Of a stretch of DNA of 64,000 bases, positions 56,601-63,539 are shown piece by piece; position 1 is the first letter of the stretch; each line of letters starts with the position of its first letter. Where the stretch lies: the NCBI RefSeq assembly GCF_000280925.3, contig NZ_CP012109.1:2996501-3060500 (forward strand), read 5' to 3'. Position numbers and translations under genes: made by a program. The notes under the pieces were generated by a model that saw only the letters and a list, made by a program, of their open reading frames with translations, was not told the DNA's origin and searched no databases. Source of the stretch: Myxococcus hansupus. GTDB taxonomy: Bacteria; Myxococcota; Myxococcia; Myxococcales; Myxococcaceae.

Positions 56601-58911
56601 GGATGAGCCGGCTGCGCGTCGCGAGCAAGCCCAGGGCTTCCTCCAGCCCGAGCGCGCCCGCGGTGTGCGCCGCGGTGAACTCTCCGACGCTGTGGCCCAT
56701 CACCGCGTCGGGGGTGATGCCCCAGGAACGCCACAGCTCCGTCAGCGCGTGTCCCAGCGCGAACAGCGCCGGCTGGGTGTAGCGCGTCTGGTGGATGAGC
56801 GAGGCATTCGCGTCCGTCGACGGGAAGAGGACCGACAGCAGCGGGACGTCGAGGTGGGGGCGAAGCAGGGCGTCGCAGTGCTCCAGCGCCTCGCGGAAGA
56901 CGGGGGCGCTGTCGAAGAGCTGCCGCCCCATGCCCGGGTACTGAGTGCCCTGGCCAGGGTACAGAAAGATGATTCGCGGCGCGGTGCTGCGCTGGACCTC
57001 TCCGTGGTTCACGCCGGCACCGGAGCGCCCCTGCGAGAAGTCCTCCAGTCGCGTGGCCAGCTCAGCGCGGGTCCCCGCGGTGATGGCGAGCCGGTGCGGC
57101 CACGTGTTGCGCCCGGTGTTCGCGGTGAAGCAGGCGTCCGCCAACTCCGGCGCATCCGGCCGCGCGAGGTGCTCCTGGTACTGCCGCGCCATGACGCGCA
57201 GGGCCGCCTCGCTCCGTGCGGACAGCGTCAGGACGTGGCTGCCTCGCTCGGGCGGAGTCGGCGTGGCCGCGGGGCGCGGCGGCGCCTCACCCAGGATGAC
57301 GTGCGCGTTGGTGCCGCCGAAGCCAAAGGCGCTCACGCCCGCGAGGCGTGTGCCCGGCGCCTGCGGCCAGGGCTGGGACGAGGTTGGAATCTGGAAGCGC
57401 TCCGCGTCCAATGCGATGTGCGGGTTGAGCTCGCGCAGGTGGATTTGCGGGGGCACTTCGCCGTGGCCCAGGGCCAGCACCGTCTTCATCAGCCCCGCGA
57501 TGCCCGCCGCCGCTTCCAGGTGGCCAATGTTGCTCTTCGCCGACCCGATGAGGCAGCGCTGGCCAGGGGCGCGGCCGGAAGACAGCACGGCCTTCAGCGC
57601 GGACACTTCAATGGGGTCGCCCAGCGGCGTGCCGGTGCCATGGGCTTCGACGTAGCCAAGCTGCTCGGGCTTCAGCCGCGCCTGGCGCAGCGCCTGCTGG
57701 ATGACGTCCTGTTGCGCAGAACCACTGGGCGCCGTGAGTCCATTGCTGAGCCCGTCATGATTCACCGCCGAGCCGCGGATGACGGCGAGGATGGGCGCCC
57801 CCGAGGCCAGCGCATCGGACAGTCGCTGGAGCACGATGATGCCGCACCCCTCGGAGCGCACGTAGCCATCCGCGGAGGCGTCGAACGTCTTGCAGCGTCC
57901 GTCCGCCGCCATCATCCCCGCTTGCGAGAAGGCGATGGTCAGCTCGGGCGACAGGATGAGATTGACGCCGCCCGCGAGCGCCAGGTCGCACTCGCGGCCA
58001 CGGAGGCTCTGACACGCGAGGTGCACGGCGACGAGCGACGACGAGCACGCCGTGTCCACGGCCATGCTGGGACCGCGGAGGCCCAGCACATACGACAGGC
58101 GGTTGGCCGCGATGCTGTGCGCGTTGCCAGTGCCCGCGTAGGCGTCCAGCAGGGCGCGGTTTCCGAACTGCCGCTGGGCGTAGTCGCTGGTGCTGATGCC
58201 GACGAAGACACCCGTGCGGCTGCCCTGCAGCGACGACGGCGCCTGTCCCGCGCGCTCCAACGCCTCCCACGCCACCTCGAGCAGCAGGCGCTGCTGCGGA
58301 TCCATCCGCACGGCCTCGCGAGGGGAGATGCCGAAGAAGAGCGGGTCGAACGCGTCGACGTCGTCGAGGAACCCGCCCCATCGCGTGTTCATCGTCGCGG
58401 GCGTGGAGGCGTCCGGTGAGTAGACGCTCGACACGTCCCAGCGGCTCGCGGGGACTTCGGTGATGGCATCGCCGCCGCGCTGGAGCAGGGACCAGAAGGC
58501 CTCGGGCGAAGGTGCACCTGGAAACCTGCAGCCCAGGGCCGTCACCGCGATGACGTCGTCGTGCGCCTCGGTGACGGCGGGCCCGAGTGCGGGGCTCGGT
58601 GCGGGTGTTTCAGCGCGGCCAAGCGCTTCACTGAGCGTGCCGATGTTGGGGTGTTCCCAGACGATGGTGGGTGACACGTCGTGTCCCAGCCAGTCCGCGA
58701 GCTCGCCCGACAGGAAAACCGCGTCTTTCGACGTCAGCCCGTAACGAACGAACGGTTGTTGCGGGTCGACTTCGTTCAGTTCGAGCCCTGCCGCCTTCGC
58801 CACGTAATCCCGCAACCACACTGCGATTTCGTCGCGGCTCCGGGCACCAGGCGCACCTGAAATCCGAGGGGAATCCACAGGGGCCTGCAAGACACCGGGA
58901 GATGGTTTCAT
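50674..58911 (-). CDS. PKS/NRPS hybrid ACP-KS-AT-ACP-aminotransferase-C-A-T
   Basis: This 2745-residue protein makes the beta-amino fatty acid start and adds the first amino acid. An N-terminal carrier (Ser61 in GLTSKDAV) can take the acyl chain from the free-standing ligase. KS is at about 118-545 (DTACSSS, EAHGTGT, KSNIGHLEAAAG). AT is at about 650-950 (GHSVGEF and HAFH, so malonyl-CoA). A second ACP (MGADSL) follows. An aminotransferase (about 1290-1690; VTYGKVLGGGMAI, lysine for PLP) should convert the beta-keto acyl chain to a beta-amino one. Condensation (HHVAVDGWS), adenylation (code D-A-E-N-I-G-A-I-T-K, substrate not assigned) and carrier (LGGDSL) complete it. The order matches mycosubtilin MycA and iturin ItuA, apart from the detached ligase. 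Confidence 0.92.
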   Translation of the reverse strand: MKPSPGVLQAPVDSPRISGAPGARSRDEIAVWLRDYVAKAAGLELNEVDPQQPFVRYGLTSKDAVFLSGELADWLGHDVSPTIVWEHPNIGTLSEALGRAETPAPSPALGPAVTEAHDDVIAVTALGCRFPGAPSPEAFWSLLQRGGDAITEVPASRWDVSSVYSPDASTPATMNTRWGGFLDDVDAFDPLFFGISPREAVRMDPQQRLLLEVAWEALERAGQAPSSLQGSRTGVFVGISTSDYAQRQFGNRALLDAYAGTGNAHSIAANRLSYVLGLRGPSMAVDTACSSSLVAVHLACQSLRGRECDLALAGGVNLILSPELTIAFSQAGMMAADGRCKTFDASADGYVRSEGCGIIVLQRLSDALASGAPILAVIRGSAVNHDGLSNGLTAPSGSAQQDVIQQALRQARLKPEQLGYVEAHGTGTPLGDPIEVSALKAVLSSGRAPGQRCLIGSAKSNIGHLEAAAGIAGLMKTVLALGHGEVPPQIHLRELNPHIALDAERFQIPTSSQPWPQAPGTRLAGVSAFGFGGTNAHVILGEAPPRPAATPTPPERGSHVLTLSARSEAALRVMARQYQEHLARPDAPELADACFTANTGRNTWPHRLAITAGTRAELATRLEDFSQGRSGAGVNHGEVQRSTAPRIIFLYPGQGTQYPGMGRQLFDSAPVFREALEHCDALLRPHLDVPLLSVLFPSTDANASLIHQTRYTQPALFALGHALTELWRSWGITPDAVMGHSVGEFTAAHTAGALGLEEALGLLATRSRLIQALPQNGAMAAVMEDEPTVREALRGEPQVDIAAINGPRHVVISGEREAVQRITTALQSRGVESRPLTVSHAFHSPLLEPMLDGFEQIARMLPSHAPRIPLISNLTGEQRHQAPDADYWRRHARAPVQFLKSVQTLTRTGPALFIELGPHDTLLNMARRCVPGDTSLWLPSLRRQHDAWETLLSSVGGLHTRGISVSWNALEGAHARRRVALPTYPFERQRYLLDSALPSPAPTPTMMTQTSVAAPVLSRKERILAEIRTVIALLLQAPPEKLDARMSFLEMGADSLVLMDAIRNVEKRFGVKLAIRQLFEELTSMDALAAYLDQTLPAHVTVDSAPTRQQQPAPVMASNLPALAVTAPATTVIAQPGGAIEQLIQQQLQLMAQQLALLGGRPAVAPVLPAPEAPVVKAAPGAPAKAGGASPFGAGPKSGVPERALPVAQQRHIDALIARHTGRTKQSKEAAIRYRAKWSDVRWLMNFRPELKEVCYPIVSARSKGSRIWDVDGNEYIDFSMGFGVHLFGHNPPFIMEALQQRLAEGMELGPQSDLGGRAAELVCELTGMKRVTFCNSGTEAVMTALRLARAATGRSKIVMFTGSYHGHSDGTLVVGRMVDGQPQSLPMAAGVTSKVVEDVLVLPYGEDRSLELIREHLHELAGVLVEPIQSRRPNLQPRAFLQALRTMTREAGVPLIFDEVITGFRLHPGGAQAWYGIEADLVTYGKVLGGGMAIGAVADRGGFVDRIDGGDWNYGDASYPAVETTFSAGTFCKHPLTMATTVATLSHLKDQGPALQEELGRRAAGLAARINDVFQREHAPIEVVHCGSVLRFSAAGNFSYLYQSLEMDLFFCHLVQRGIYIWEGRTCMLSTAHTDEDLDTIVRSVAETVADMRAGGFWPRPSSPEPTRGEARTVPTTEAQRQLWVLSQMSPGGSISYNLSMSLRLEGTLDAERLQRAVQHVVDRHEALRLHIHASGEQQTAAAALTLPLPLHDLSTLPEKEQAERLADWYAKESSAPFDLHQAPPFRVHLLKLSAQAHLFVLTAHHVAVDGWSLAVIVREVAAQYTALLGGTAAALPPALQWSEYAQWLEQQSGTKDQTSHERFWLSRRVETLPALELPTDLGRPAQRSYQGARETLRLDRATTQALREAAAQQQSTLFMLLLSVYTSFLHRMTGQDDVLVGIPTAGRGMEGSEGLVGYCSHLLPIASHLQGTQTFTDHLQGLKQVLWEAYEHQDYPFALLIKRLGLPRSTSHNPLVSVTFNLERPLGQLQMGGLRARFMPQPVRYSAFDLSLNVIDADDGLVLDFDYNTDLFLPATLTRWAQGFRTLLSGVLAQPEAPVSALPVLTPAERRKVLLAWNQNQVGYREDLLTHQFIEQQAAARPGVNAVELDGQCLTYADFNRRANQLAHHLRGLGVGPGTLVGAFIDRSPEMLVTLLAILKAGGAYVPLDPGHPPERLRFLLEDARVGVVVTKQPLAERLPLHTAKVVQLDTDAVTLASRPTENPVNTATATSPAYVIYTSGSTGEPKGVVIAHGQMAVHFQDMQLHFELSERDRVLQFASFNFDASLEQMLPTLMTGATLVLRGNQVWTPEELARRVVEQRLSVMNFPTAYWQQLTQSWAESPPAIGAHDLRLVIIGGDTVLPKVLELWQQGPLGTVRTLNAYGPTETLITATTFDIPKGWSATRVPIGRPLANRPCYVLDRHGQPVPIGVAGELHIGGPMVAAGYLNRPELTAQRFVPDPFSDDPAARLYRTGDLVRYRPEGALEFLGRTDHQVKVRGFRIELGEIESALSAHEKVQEVVVTVREEPGALAGHDKRLVAYVVPSSQGAVTPADLRQFLLEKLPDYMAPAFFVLLDALPLTASGKLDRKALPAPDPESSAPTRPFIAPRTATEQTLADVWMKALRLQRVGIHDDFFELGGDSLLATQVASRLRDALKVELPLDRLFKQTTIAGLAEHVDTLLWASKAAEDTNVSGASREEGEL

Positions 58912-59107
58912 GGAAACTGAAGGAACAGAGGTGTAACCAAGTAGATCGGGATTATTATGAAATTGTCATGAAGACGACTAGTGCAGAAGGTGTTTAAGGG
59001 TAAACTTCTGGTGCCAGCGCTCGAAACGGGTGGGGGCACGGGGTGTGTGGGGACTTGGGACGAAGGTGTCCGGGCCGACTCCCTGCTGTGACGACAGGTG
59101 GTCTCAG
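58912..59107. promoter_or_regulatory. Divergent promoter region with an inverted repeat
   Basis: This 196-base gap separates the lipopeptide operon from the arginine-deiminase-like gene. It contains a markedly AT-rich stretch (about 58930-59010) in otherwise GC-rich DNA. At 58984-59010 an interrupted inverted repeat (CAGAA-GGT-GTTTA...TAAAC-TTCTG) could be an operator. No convincing -35/-10 pair was found on either strand. Confidence 0.45.
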
Positions 59108-60052
59108 ATGGCGTTCAGCGAGTTCGAGTGCTGGTCGGAGTCAGGCCAGTTGGATTGCGTCGCGGTGTTCCGCCCCGCCGCTTTGGACGTCACCTCCGCC
59201 GAGGAGGCCGCGGCCGTGGGTTTCAACCGGCCCGTCACGCGCTCCGAGGCGGAGGATGCCTTCGGACGGCTGCGCGACGCGCTGGTCCGCCAGGGCTGCC
59301 AGGCGATTGATTTGTGGGAGTTGTTGCCCGCACCGGAGCGCGCGGTGAGCGACACCACGGTGAACCGGGTGTTCGTGCGGGATACGGCGGCGGTGCTCGG
59401 GCGTCAGCTCGTGACGGGCACCGCGGCCTTCCCCGTGCGGCTGGCGGAGTTCGACGTGGCGCACCGAGCGCTGTCGCAGCTCCAGCCGCCGCGTCCGGAT
59501 GACGAGCCCGCGTCCTCCGCGCGCATCGAGTTCGGAGACGTCTTCGTGCTCGACGGCGAGCGGCTGCTCGTCAACGTGGGACTGCGCAGCGACGCAAAGG
59601 CGCTATCGCCGTTCCTGGAACTGGCGTGGCGCTCGGGCTTCCGCGAGGCCGCGGTGGTGCGCATCCCCGAAAGCCTGGGCATCATCCACCTGGACCTGGC
59701 CTTCAACGTGTTGGGCCCGCACGCCGTGGTGGCGCGCGCCTTCCTGCGGCACACGCCCATCCAGGTGTTCCAACAAGGCCGCGCTCCGCACTGGGAGCCG
59801 TTCGACGGCTACTTCGCGCAGCGGGGACGCCGCGTCATTCCCTTCGAGCCGAGCGGCGCGCAGGGCTTCCTGTCCAACTTCATCTACGTGGGGCCGGACT
59901 TGATTCTGGCCTCGGAGAGCGCCGCGCCAGGCCTGCGCCCGCTGGCGAAGGCGTGCGGCATCGAGGTGGACAGCGTGGACATCGAGGCGCTGGAGCGGGG
60001 CAACGGCAGCGTGCGGTGCCTCACCATGCCTCTGCGGCGGCGCCCGGCGTAG
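59108..60052 (+). CDS. Arginine-deiminase-like (pentein superfamily) enzyme
   Basis: This 314-residue protein has the marks of the guanidino-modifying penteins. NRPV appears near residues 40-43, HLD at 194-196 (in IIHLDLAFNVLGPHAVVAR) and the C-terminal nucleophile Cys304 in GSVRCLTMPLRRR. Members include arginine deiminase, dimethylargininase and amidinotransferases. The HLD and terminal RC-x-x-MPL context fits arginine deiminase best. The ATG at 59108 has AGGTGG upstream. It is divergent from the lipopeptide operon, whose last two modules look specific for basic residues, so it may supply or alter a guanidino amino acid. This link is inference. Confidence 0.75.
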   Translation: MAFSEFECWSESGQLDCVAVFRPAALDVTSAEEAAAVGFNRPVTRSEAEDAFGRLRDALVRQGCQAIDLWELLPAPERAVSDTTVNRVFVRDTAAVLGRQLVTGTAAFPVRLAEFDVAHRALSQLQPPRPDDEPASSARIEFGDVFVLDGERLLVNVGLRSDAKALSPFLELAWRSGFREAAVVRIPESLGIIHLDLAFNVLGPHAVVARAFLRHTPIQVFQQGRAPHWEPFDGYFAQRGRRVIPFEPSGAQGFLSNFIYVGPDLILASESAAPGLRPLAKACGIEVDSVDIEALERGNGSVRCLTMPLRRRPA

Positions 60053-60070
60053 CGCGGCGCCGTCGGGTGC

Positions 60071-60280
60071 TCAGGAAGGCCGGTTGGCGGGGGCGGGGGC
60101 CGCGTCATCGCGCTCGTAGTAGAGGCTCGCGCAACCCTTCTCGTAGACCACGAGCACACGGTCATTCTCCTCCAGAAGATTGGAGGCCTTCTCCGTGGCT
60201 TTGCGGACGAGTACGTCGAACTTTCCCGGGCGCTGTTTGTTTCCGGCCCGGACGGTCACGACTGGCATGCGCTGTGTCAT
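60071..60280 (-). CDS. Small hypothetical protein
   Basis: This 69-residue basic protein (MTQRMPVVTVRAGNKQRPGK, then RVLVVYEKGCASLYYERDD) seems to form a small beta-alpha-beta unit. No family was recognised. The ATG at 60280 is favoured over the much longer open frame because the sequence before it is low-quality and overlaps the divergent gene. It is convergent with the deiminase-like gene. Confidence 0.5.
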   Translation of the reverse strand: MTQRMPVVTVRAGNKQRPGKFDVLVRKATEKASNLLEENDRVLVVYEKGCASLYYERDDAAPAPANRPS

Positions 60281-60335
60281 AGCGAAACGAACAGTCCGTT
60301 GACAAGCGGGCCGTGGCATGGCGGGAAGTGGTCCC

Positions 60336-60938
60336 ATGCACCGCAAGCTCCCCGTTTTGCTGGTTGTCGTCCTGGGTCTGGCTTCTTCCGCGAGCGCGCA
60401 GTCGACGCGGCCTCCGGAGCACCGCTCGCCCACGCCCGCCTGGGCGCCGCGTGGCGTGCTGCTGGGCGCCAGCCTCCAGGACGGCGTGTTGTCCCCGACG
60501 GCGAAGGTCCAGTGGCAGTTCACCTTCTACCAGGACCGCAAGGACGCCATGGCGCTCCTGCTGGAAGGCAGCGCTTCGTGGGGTGTTGCGTTCCCGTCTC
60601 CCGCGGCCGACAAGCCGCAGAACGCGGTGAACCGGTTCTACCAGTACAGCCCCCAGCTTGGCGTGGGCTACCGCAACCATCTGCCCGGCCAGGTGCACTG
60701 GGGCTTCCAGGTGACGGGCGGTCCCATCTTCTACGGCGCTGACTTCAACGGTGGGGCGGAGCCGGACCGGCGCGTCGCGGGCATCATCGAGGGCCGCATC
60801 CACCTGGGCTACCAGTTCGGCGCGGTCGCGGGCGGGCTCGCGGTGGGGTACGCGGAGGTTTTTGGCTACAGGCGCCGCAGTCTTGGCCGGTTCTTCGTCG
60901 GTGGCCCGATGGTCGGGTTGTTCATGGATTGGCGCTAG
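60336..60938 (+). CDS. Predicted outer-membrane or periplasmic beta-barrel-like protein
   Basis: This protein of about 200 residues has a signal peptide (MHRKLPVLLVVVLGLASSASAQ, cut after about residue 21 or 22). The mature part alternates aromatic-rich strands and glycine turns (VQWQFTFYQ, YSPQLGVGYRNHLPGQVHWG, GRIHLGYQFGAVAGGLAVGYAE), as in small outer-membrane barrels. An ATG 18 bases upstream is an alternative start, but 60336 gives a cleaner signal. The function is unknown. Confidence 0.6.
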   Translation: MHRKLPVLLVVVLGLASSASAQSTRPPEHRSPTPAWAPRGVLLGASLQDGVLSPTAKVQWQFTFYQDRKDAMALLLEGSASWGVAFPSPAADKPQNAVNRFYQYSPQLGVGYRNHLPGQVHWGFQVTGGPIFYGADFNGGAEPDRRVAGIIEGRIHLGYQFGAVAGGLAVGYAEVFGYRRRSLGRFFVGGPMVGLFMDWR

Positions 60939-60985
60939 GGTTTGCGTAGAGTGCGGCCTGGGAGCACCCTGTCCGCACGCTACGT

Positions 60986-61498
60986 ATGTCCGAGCCGCTC
61001 AGCGCCCACGTCTCACGGTATCTCCGCAATCGAGAAGCCTTCGAGCGGAACCTCCCGTCCGCGTTGCTCGTCTTCACTCCGGCGTCGGAGGTCGCGGGTG
61101 GCGAGGAGTCGGAGGAGTACCGCCTCAAGACGGTGACGAATGCCGGGGCCCCCACGCTGGGGGCGAACGGGCCGTTGGTGTTTCCCGTCGTGAAATCACG
61201 TCCCAACGCCTTCGCGCGGGGTATCACCGTGGGGCGGACGGGCAATAACGACGTGGTGTTGGACGACGGGAGTGTCTCCCGTTTCCACGCTTGGTTCAGC
61301 CGGGAAGAAGGGCAGGCCGGATTCTTGCTGACGGACGCCGGCTCCAAGAACGGCTCCTGGGCGGGTGGGGTCCGGCTTGTCCCACGGCGGGCCGTCCCGG
61401 TGGCGGATGGGGCCCGGCTCCGCTTCGGTCAGGTGGAGGTCGGCTTCTACACGGCCAGCGGTTTTATGCGGATGCTGGCCGTGAGGATGTCTCCCTGA
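60986..61498 (+). CDS. FHA-domain protein
   Basis: In this 170-residue protein a forkhead-associated domain fills about 70-150. GITVGRTGNNDVVLDDGSVSRFHA and GSKNGSW contain the conserved Gly-Arg, Ser-x-x-His and Asn-Gly that bind phosphothreonine. The first 45 residues are helical. It lies 55 bases before the PP2C phosphatase gene, so it may read Ser/Thr kinase signals that the phosphatase removes. Confidence 0.85.
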   Translation: MSEPLSAHVSRYLRNREAFERNLPSALLVFTPASEVAGGEESEEYRLKTVTNAGAPTLGANGPLVFPVVKSRPNAFARGITVGRTGNNDVVLDDGSVSRFHAWFSREEGQAGFLLTDAGSKNGSWAGGVRLVPRRAVPVADGARLRFGQVEVGFYTASGFMRMLAVRMSP

Positions 61499-61568
61499 GC
61501 CTTGCCACGTCTTCGTGGGCCTGCGTAACGTGCGGAGTCGCCCTCTGTCACACATGGGAGTGTTCGCG

Positions 61569-62843
61569 GTGGCCTTGACCACAGAAGCTTTTGGACTGAC
61601 CGACGTCGGCCGCAGGCGGCAGCACAATGAAGACGCGATGTTGGTGGACGCGTCGCTCGGGCTCTACGTGGTCGCGGACGGAATGGGCGGGCACGCGGCC
61701 GGCGAGGTCGCGAGCAATCGCGCCACGGAGGTCGTCAAGCAGCACATCTCCTCCAACCGCCACCTGCTGAAGGATTTGGGCAACAACCCGACGCCGGACA
61801 GCCGCTCCGCCGCGGCGGCGCTCATCGAAGTCGCGGTCCAACGCGCGTGCGCGGACATCTACCGGACGGCGATGTCGGACGCGACCAAGCGCGGCATGGG
61901 CACCACGTTCGTGTGCCTCGCGGTGGGCGGCAACAAGGGCGTCATTGGCCACGTGGGTGACAGCCGCGTCTACCTGGTGCGGCATGGCCAGTGTCACCGG
62001 CTGACCGAGGACCACACCCTGGTGGCCGCGCAGCTCAAGGCCGGCACGATTACCAAGGACCAGGCCGCCACCTCGCAGTACCGCAACGTGATTACGCGCG
62101 CGGTGGGCATCCAGGAGTCCGTCCAGGTCGACACGCTCATCGTGGACCTGGTGCCCGGCGACATGTTCATCCTCTGCTCGGACGGCCTGCACGGCTACGT
62201 CGAGGACGAGGAGGTCCTGTCGGTCATCGCGGGCATCGCGCCGGCGGACCTGCCCAAGCGCTTCATCGACATCGCCAACGAGCGCGGCGGCAAGGACAAC
62301 ATCACCGCGGTGGTGGTGAAGGTCGCAGGCGAGGGCGCGTCCGTCAGCGAGGAGTCGAGCGAGGCGCAGTCGCGCATGGAGGCGCTGCGCAAGATTCCGC
62401 TCTTCCGCCACCTCACGTACAAGGAGCAGACGGCGGTGTTGTCCATCGCCACCACGCGCACGTATCCCGCGGGCCGCGAAATCGTGGTGGAGGGGCAGCC
62501 GGGCGAGGAGCTCTTCGTCGTCATCCGGGGCCGGGTCGCCATCGAGAAGAACGGCGTGGAGATCGCCGAGCTCCGCGCGGGCGGTCACTTTGGAGAGATG
62601 GGCCTCATCGACAACGCGCCGCGCTCGGCGACGGTGCGGGCCACGGAGCCCACGCGCACCATGGTCATCTCCCGGCCCGACCTGATGGGGCTGATGAAGC
62701 GCGAGTCCATCCTCGCGGTGAAGATGCTCTGGAGCTTCGTGCAGGTGCTCAGTGACCGGCTGCGCGCCACCAACTCCGAGCTGAGCGAGGCCCGGCAGGA
62801 ACTGGCGGTGGCGCAAGCCATCGCGCCCTTCGCCGAGGAGTAG
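61569..62843 (+). CDS. PP2C phosphatase fused to a cyclic-nucleotide-binding domain
   Basis: This protein of about 424 residues carries a PP2C-type Ser/Thr phosphatase at residues 1-240, with the metal-binding motifs in RQHNEDAM, VADGMGGHAAG, HVGDSRVYLV, CSDGLHGYV and GKDNIT. A cyclic-nucleotide-binding domain follows at about 275-400 (PLFRHLTYKEQ, GQPGEELFVVIRGRVAI, GEMGLIDNAPRSATV). The GTG at 61569 has GGGAG about eight bases upstream; an ATG at 61554 is the alternative. Phosphatase activity controlled by cAMP or cGMP is the natural reading, but whether the domain still binds nucleotide is not shown. Confidence 0.88.
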   Translation: MALTTEAFGLTDVGRRRQHNEDAMLVDASLGLYVVADGMGGHAAGEVASNRATEVVKQHISSNRHLLKDLGNNPTPDSRSAAAALIEVAVQRACADIYRTAMSDATKRGMGTTFVCLAVGGNKGVIGHVGDSRVYLVRHGQCHRLTEDHTLVAAQLKAGTITKDQAATSQYRNVITRAVGIQESVQVDTLIVDLVPGDMFILCSDGLHGYVEDEEVLSVIAGIAPADLPKRFIDIANERGGKDNITAVVVKVAGEGASVSEESSEAQSRMEALRKIPLFRHLTYKEQTAVLSIATTRTYPAGREIVVEGQPGEELFVVIRGRVAIEKNGVEIAELRAGGHFGEMGLIDNAPRSATVRATEPTRTMVISRPDLMGLMKRESILAVKMLWSFVQVLSDRLRATNSELSEARQELAVAQAIAPFAEE

Positions 62844-62858
62844 GAGAAAGGAACCGCC

Positions 62859-63416
62859 ATGGCCCCCCGTCGCCCGCGTCCCCTGTCCGAATCACGTCAG
62901 ACCTCCCAGGTACGGTCTCGCCGTACCGTGGCGGGAGGGCGCATGGCGAGGGCGGTGGGCGGCGACGTGGTGTTGAAGTTCCTGGGCGAGGTGACCGAGC
63001 TGCGTCACGAGCTGAGGGCGACGCAGGGGGATGTCGAAGGCATCCTGGTCAGCATGGGCGTCATGCGGTCGAGCATGGGGCTGATGCGCTCGAACATGGC
63101 CGTCATGCACACGAACATGACCGTGATGCATTCGAACATGGAGGCCATGATGACGAACATGGCCTCCATGGCATCGAACATCGGAGCCGTGTCGTCGAAC
63201 ATCGAGTCGGTGTCATCGACCATGGAGACGATGATGACGACCATGGAGACCATGTCGGAAGGACTGAGCGCCATGGCCGGGCGGATGAACCGGATGGACG
63301 CTCACGCGGGGCGCCTGGCGCGGCTGGTGGGGTCCGTCGCGGACTCGACCCAGGCGCGCTTCGAGCAGGTCGAGAAGCGGCTGGACGACCTCGAAGACAA
63401 GGCGTCGCGCGAGTAG
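62859..63416 (+). CDS. Met-rich heptad-repeat coiled-coil protein
   Basis: This 185-residue protein has a basic first 30 residues, a short helix (KFLGEVTELRHELRATQGD) and then about 10 seven-residue repeats with Met and Asn at fixed places (MRSSMGLMRSNMAVMHTNMT and onward to METMSEGLSAM). A final charged helix follows (RFEQVEKRLDDLEDK). The pattern predicts a parallel coiled coil. No family is recognised. The AGGAG/AAAGGA site and 15-base gap suggest co-transcription with the PP2C gene. Confidence 0.7.
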   Translation: MAPRRPRPLSESRQTSQVRSRRTVAGGRMARAVGGDVVLKFLGEVTELRHELRATQGDVEGILVSMGVMRSSMGLMRSNMAVMHTNMTVMHSNMEAMMTNMASMASNIGAVSSNIESVSSTMETMMTTMETMSEGLSAMAGRMNRMDAHAGRLARLVGSVADSTQARFEQVEKRLDDLEDKASRE

Positions 63417-63539
63417 GCCGCGGCGCCTGGCCGCCTGCCTGGAGCCGTCGGAGGTCCGGGAGCGGACGCGACTGGAATTTCCGGGGGAATCGGCCGTTCG
63501 GGGGCTTCGGCCTCGGGCTAAGGTCCGCGCCGCGTGCGC

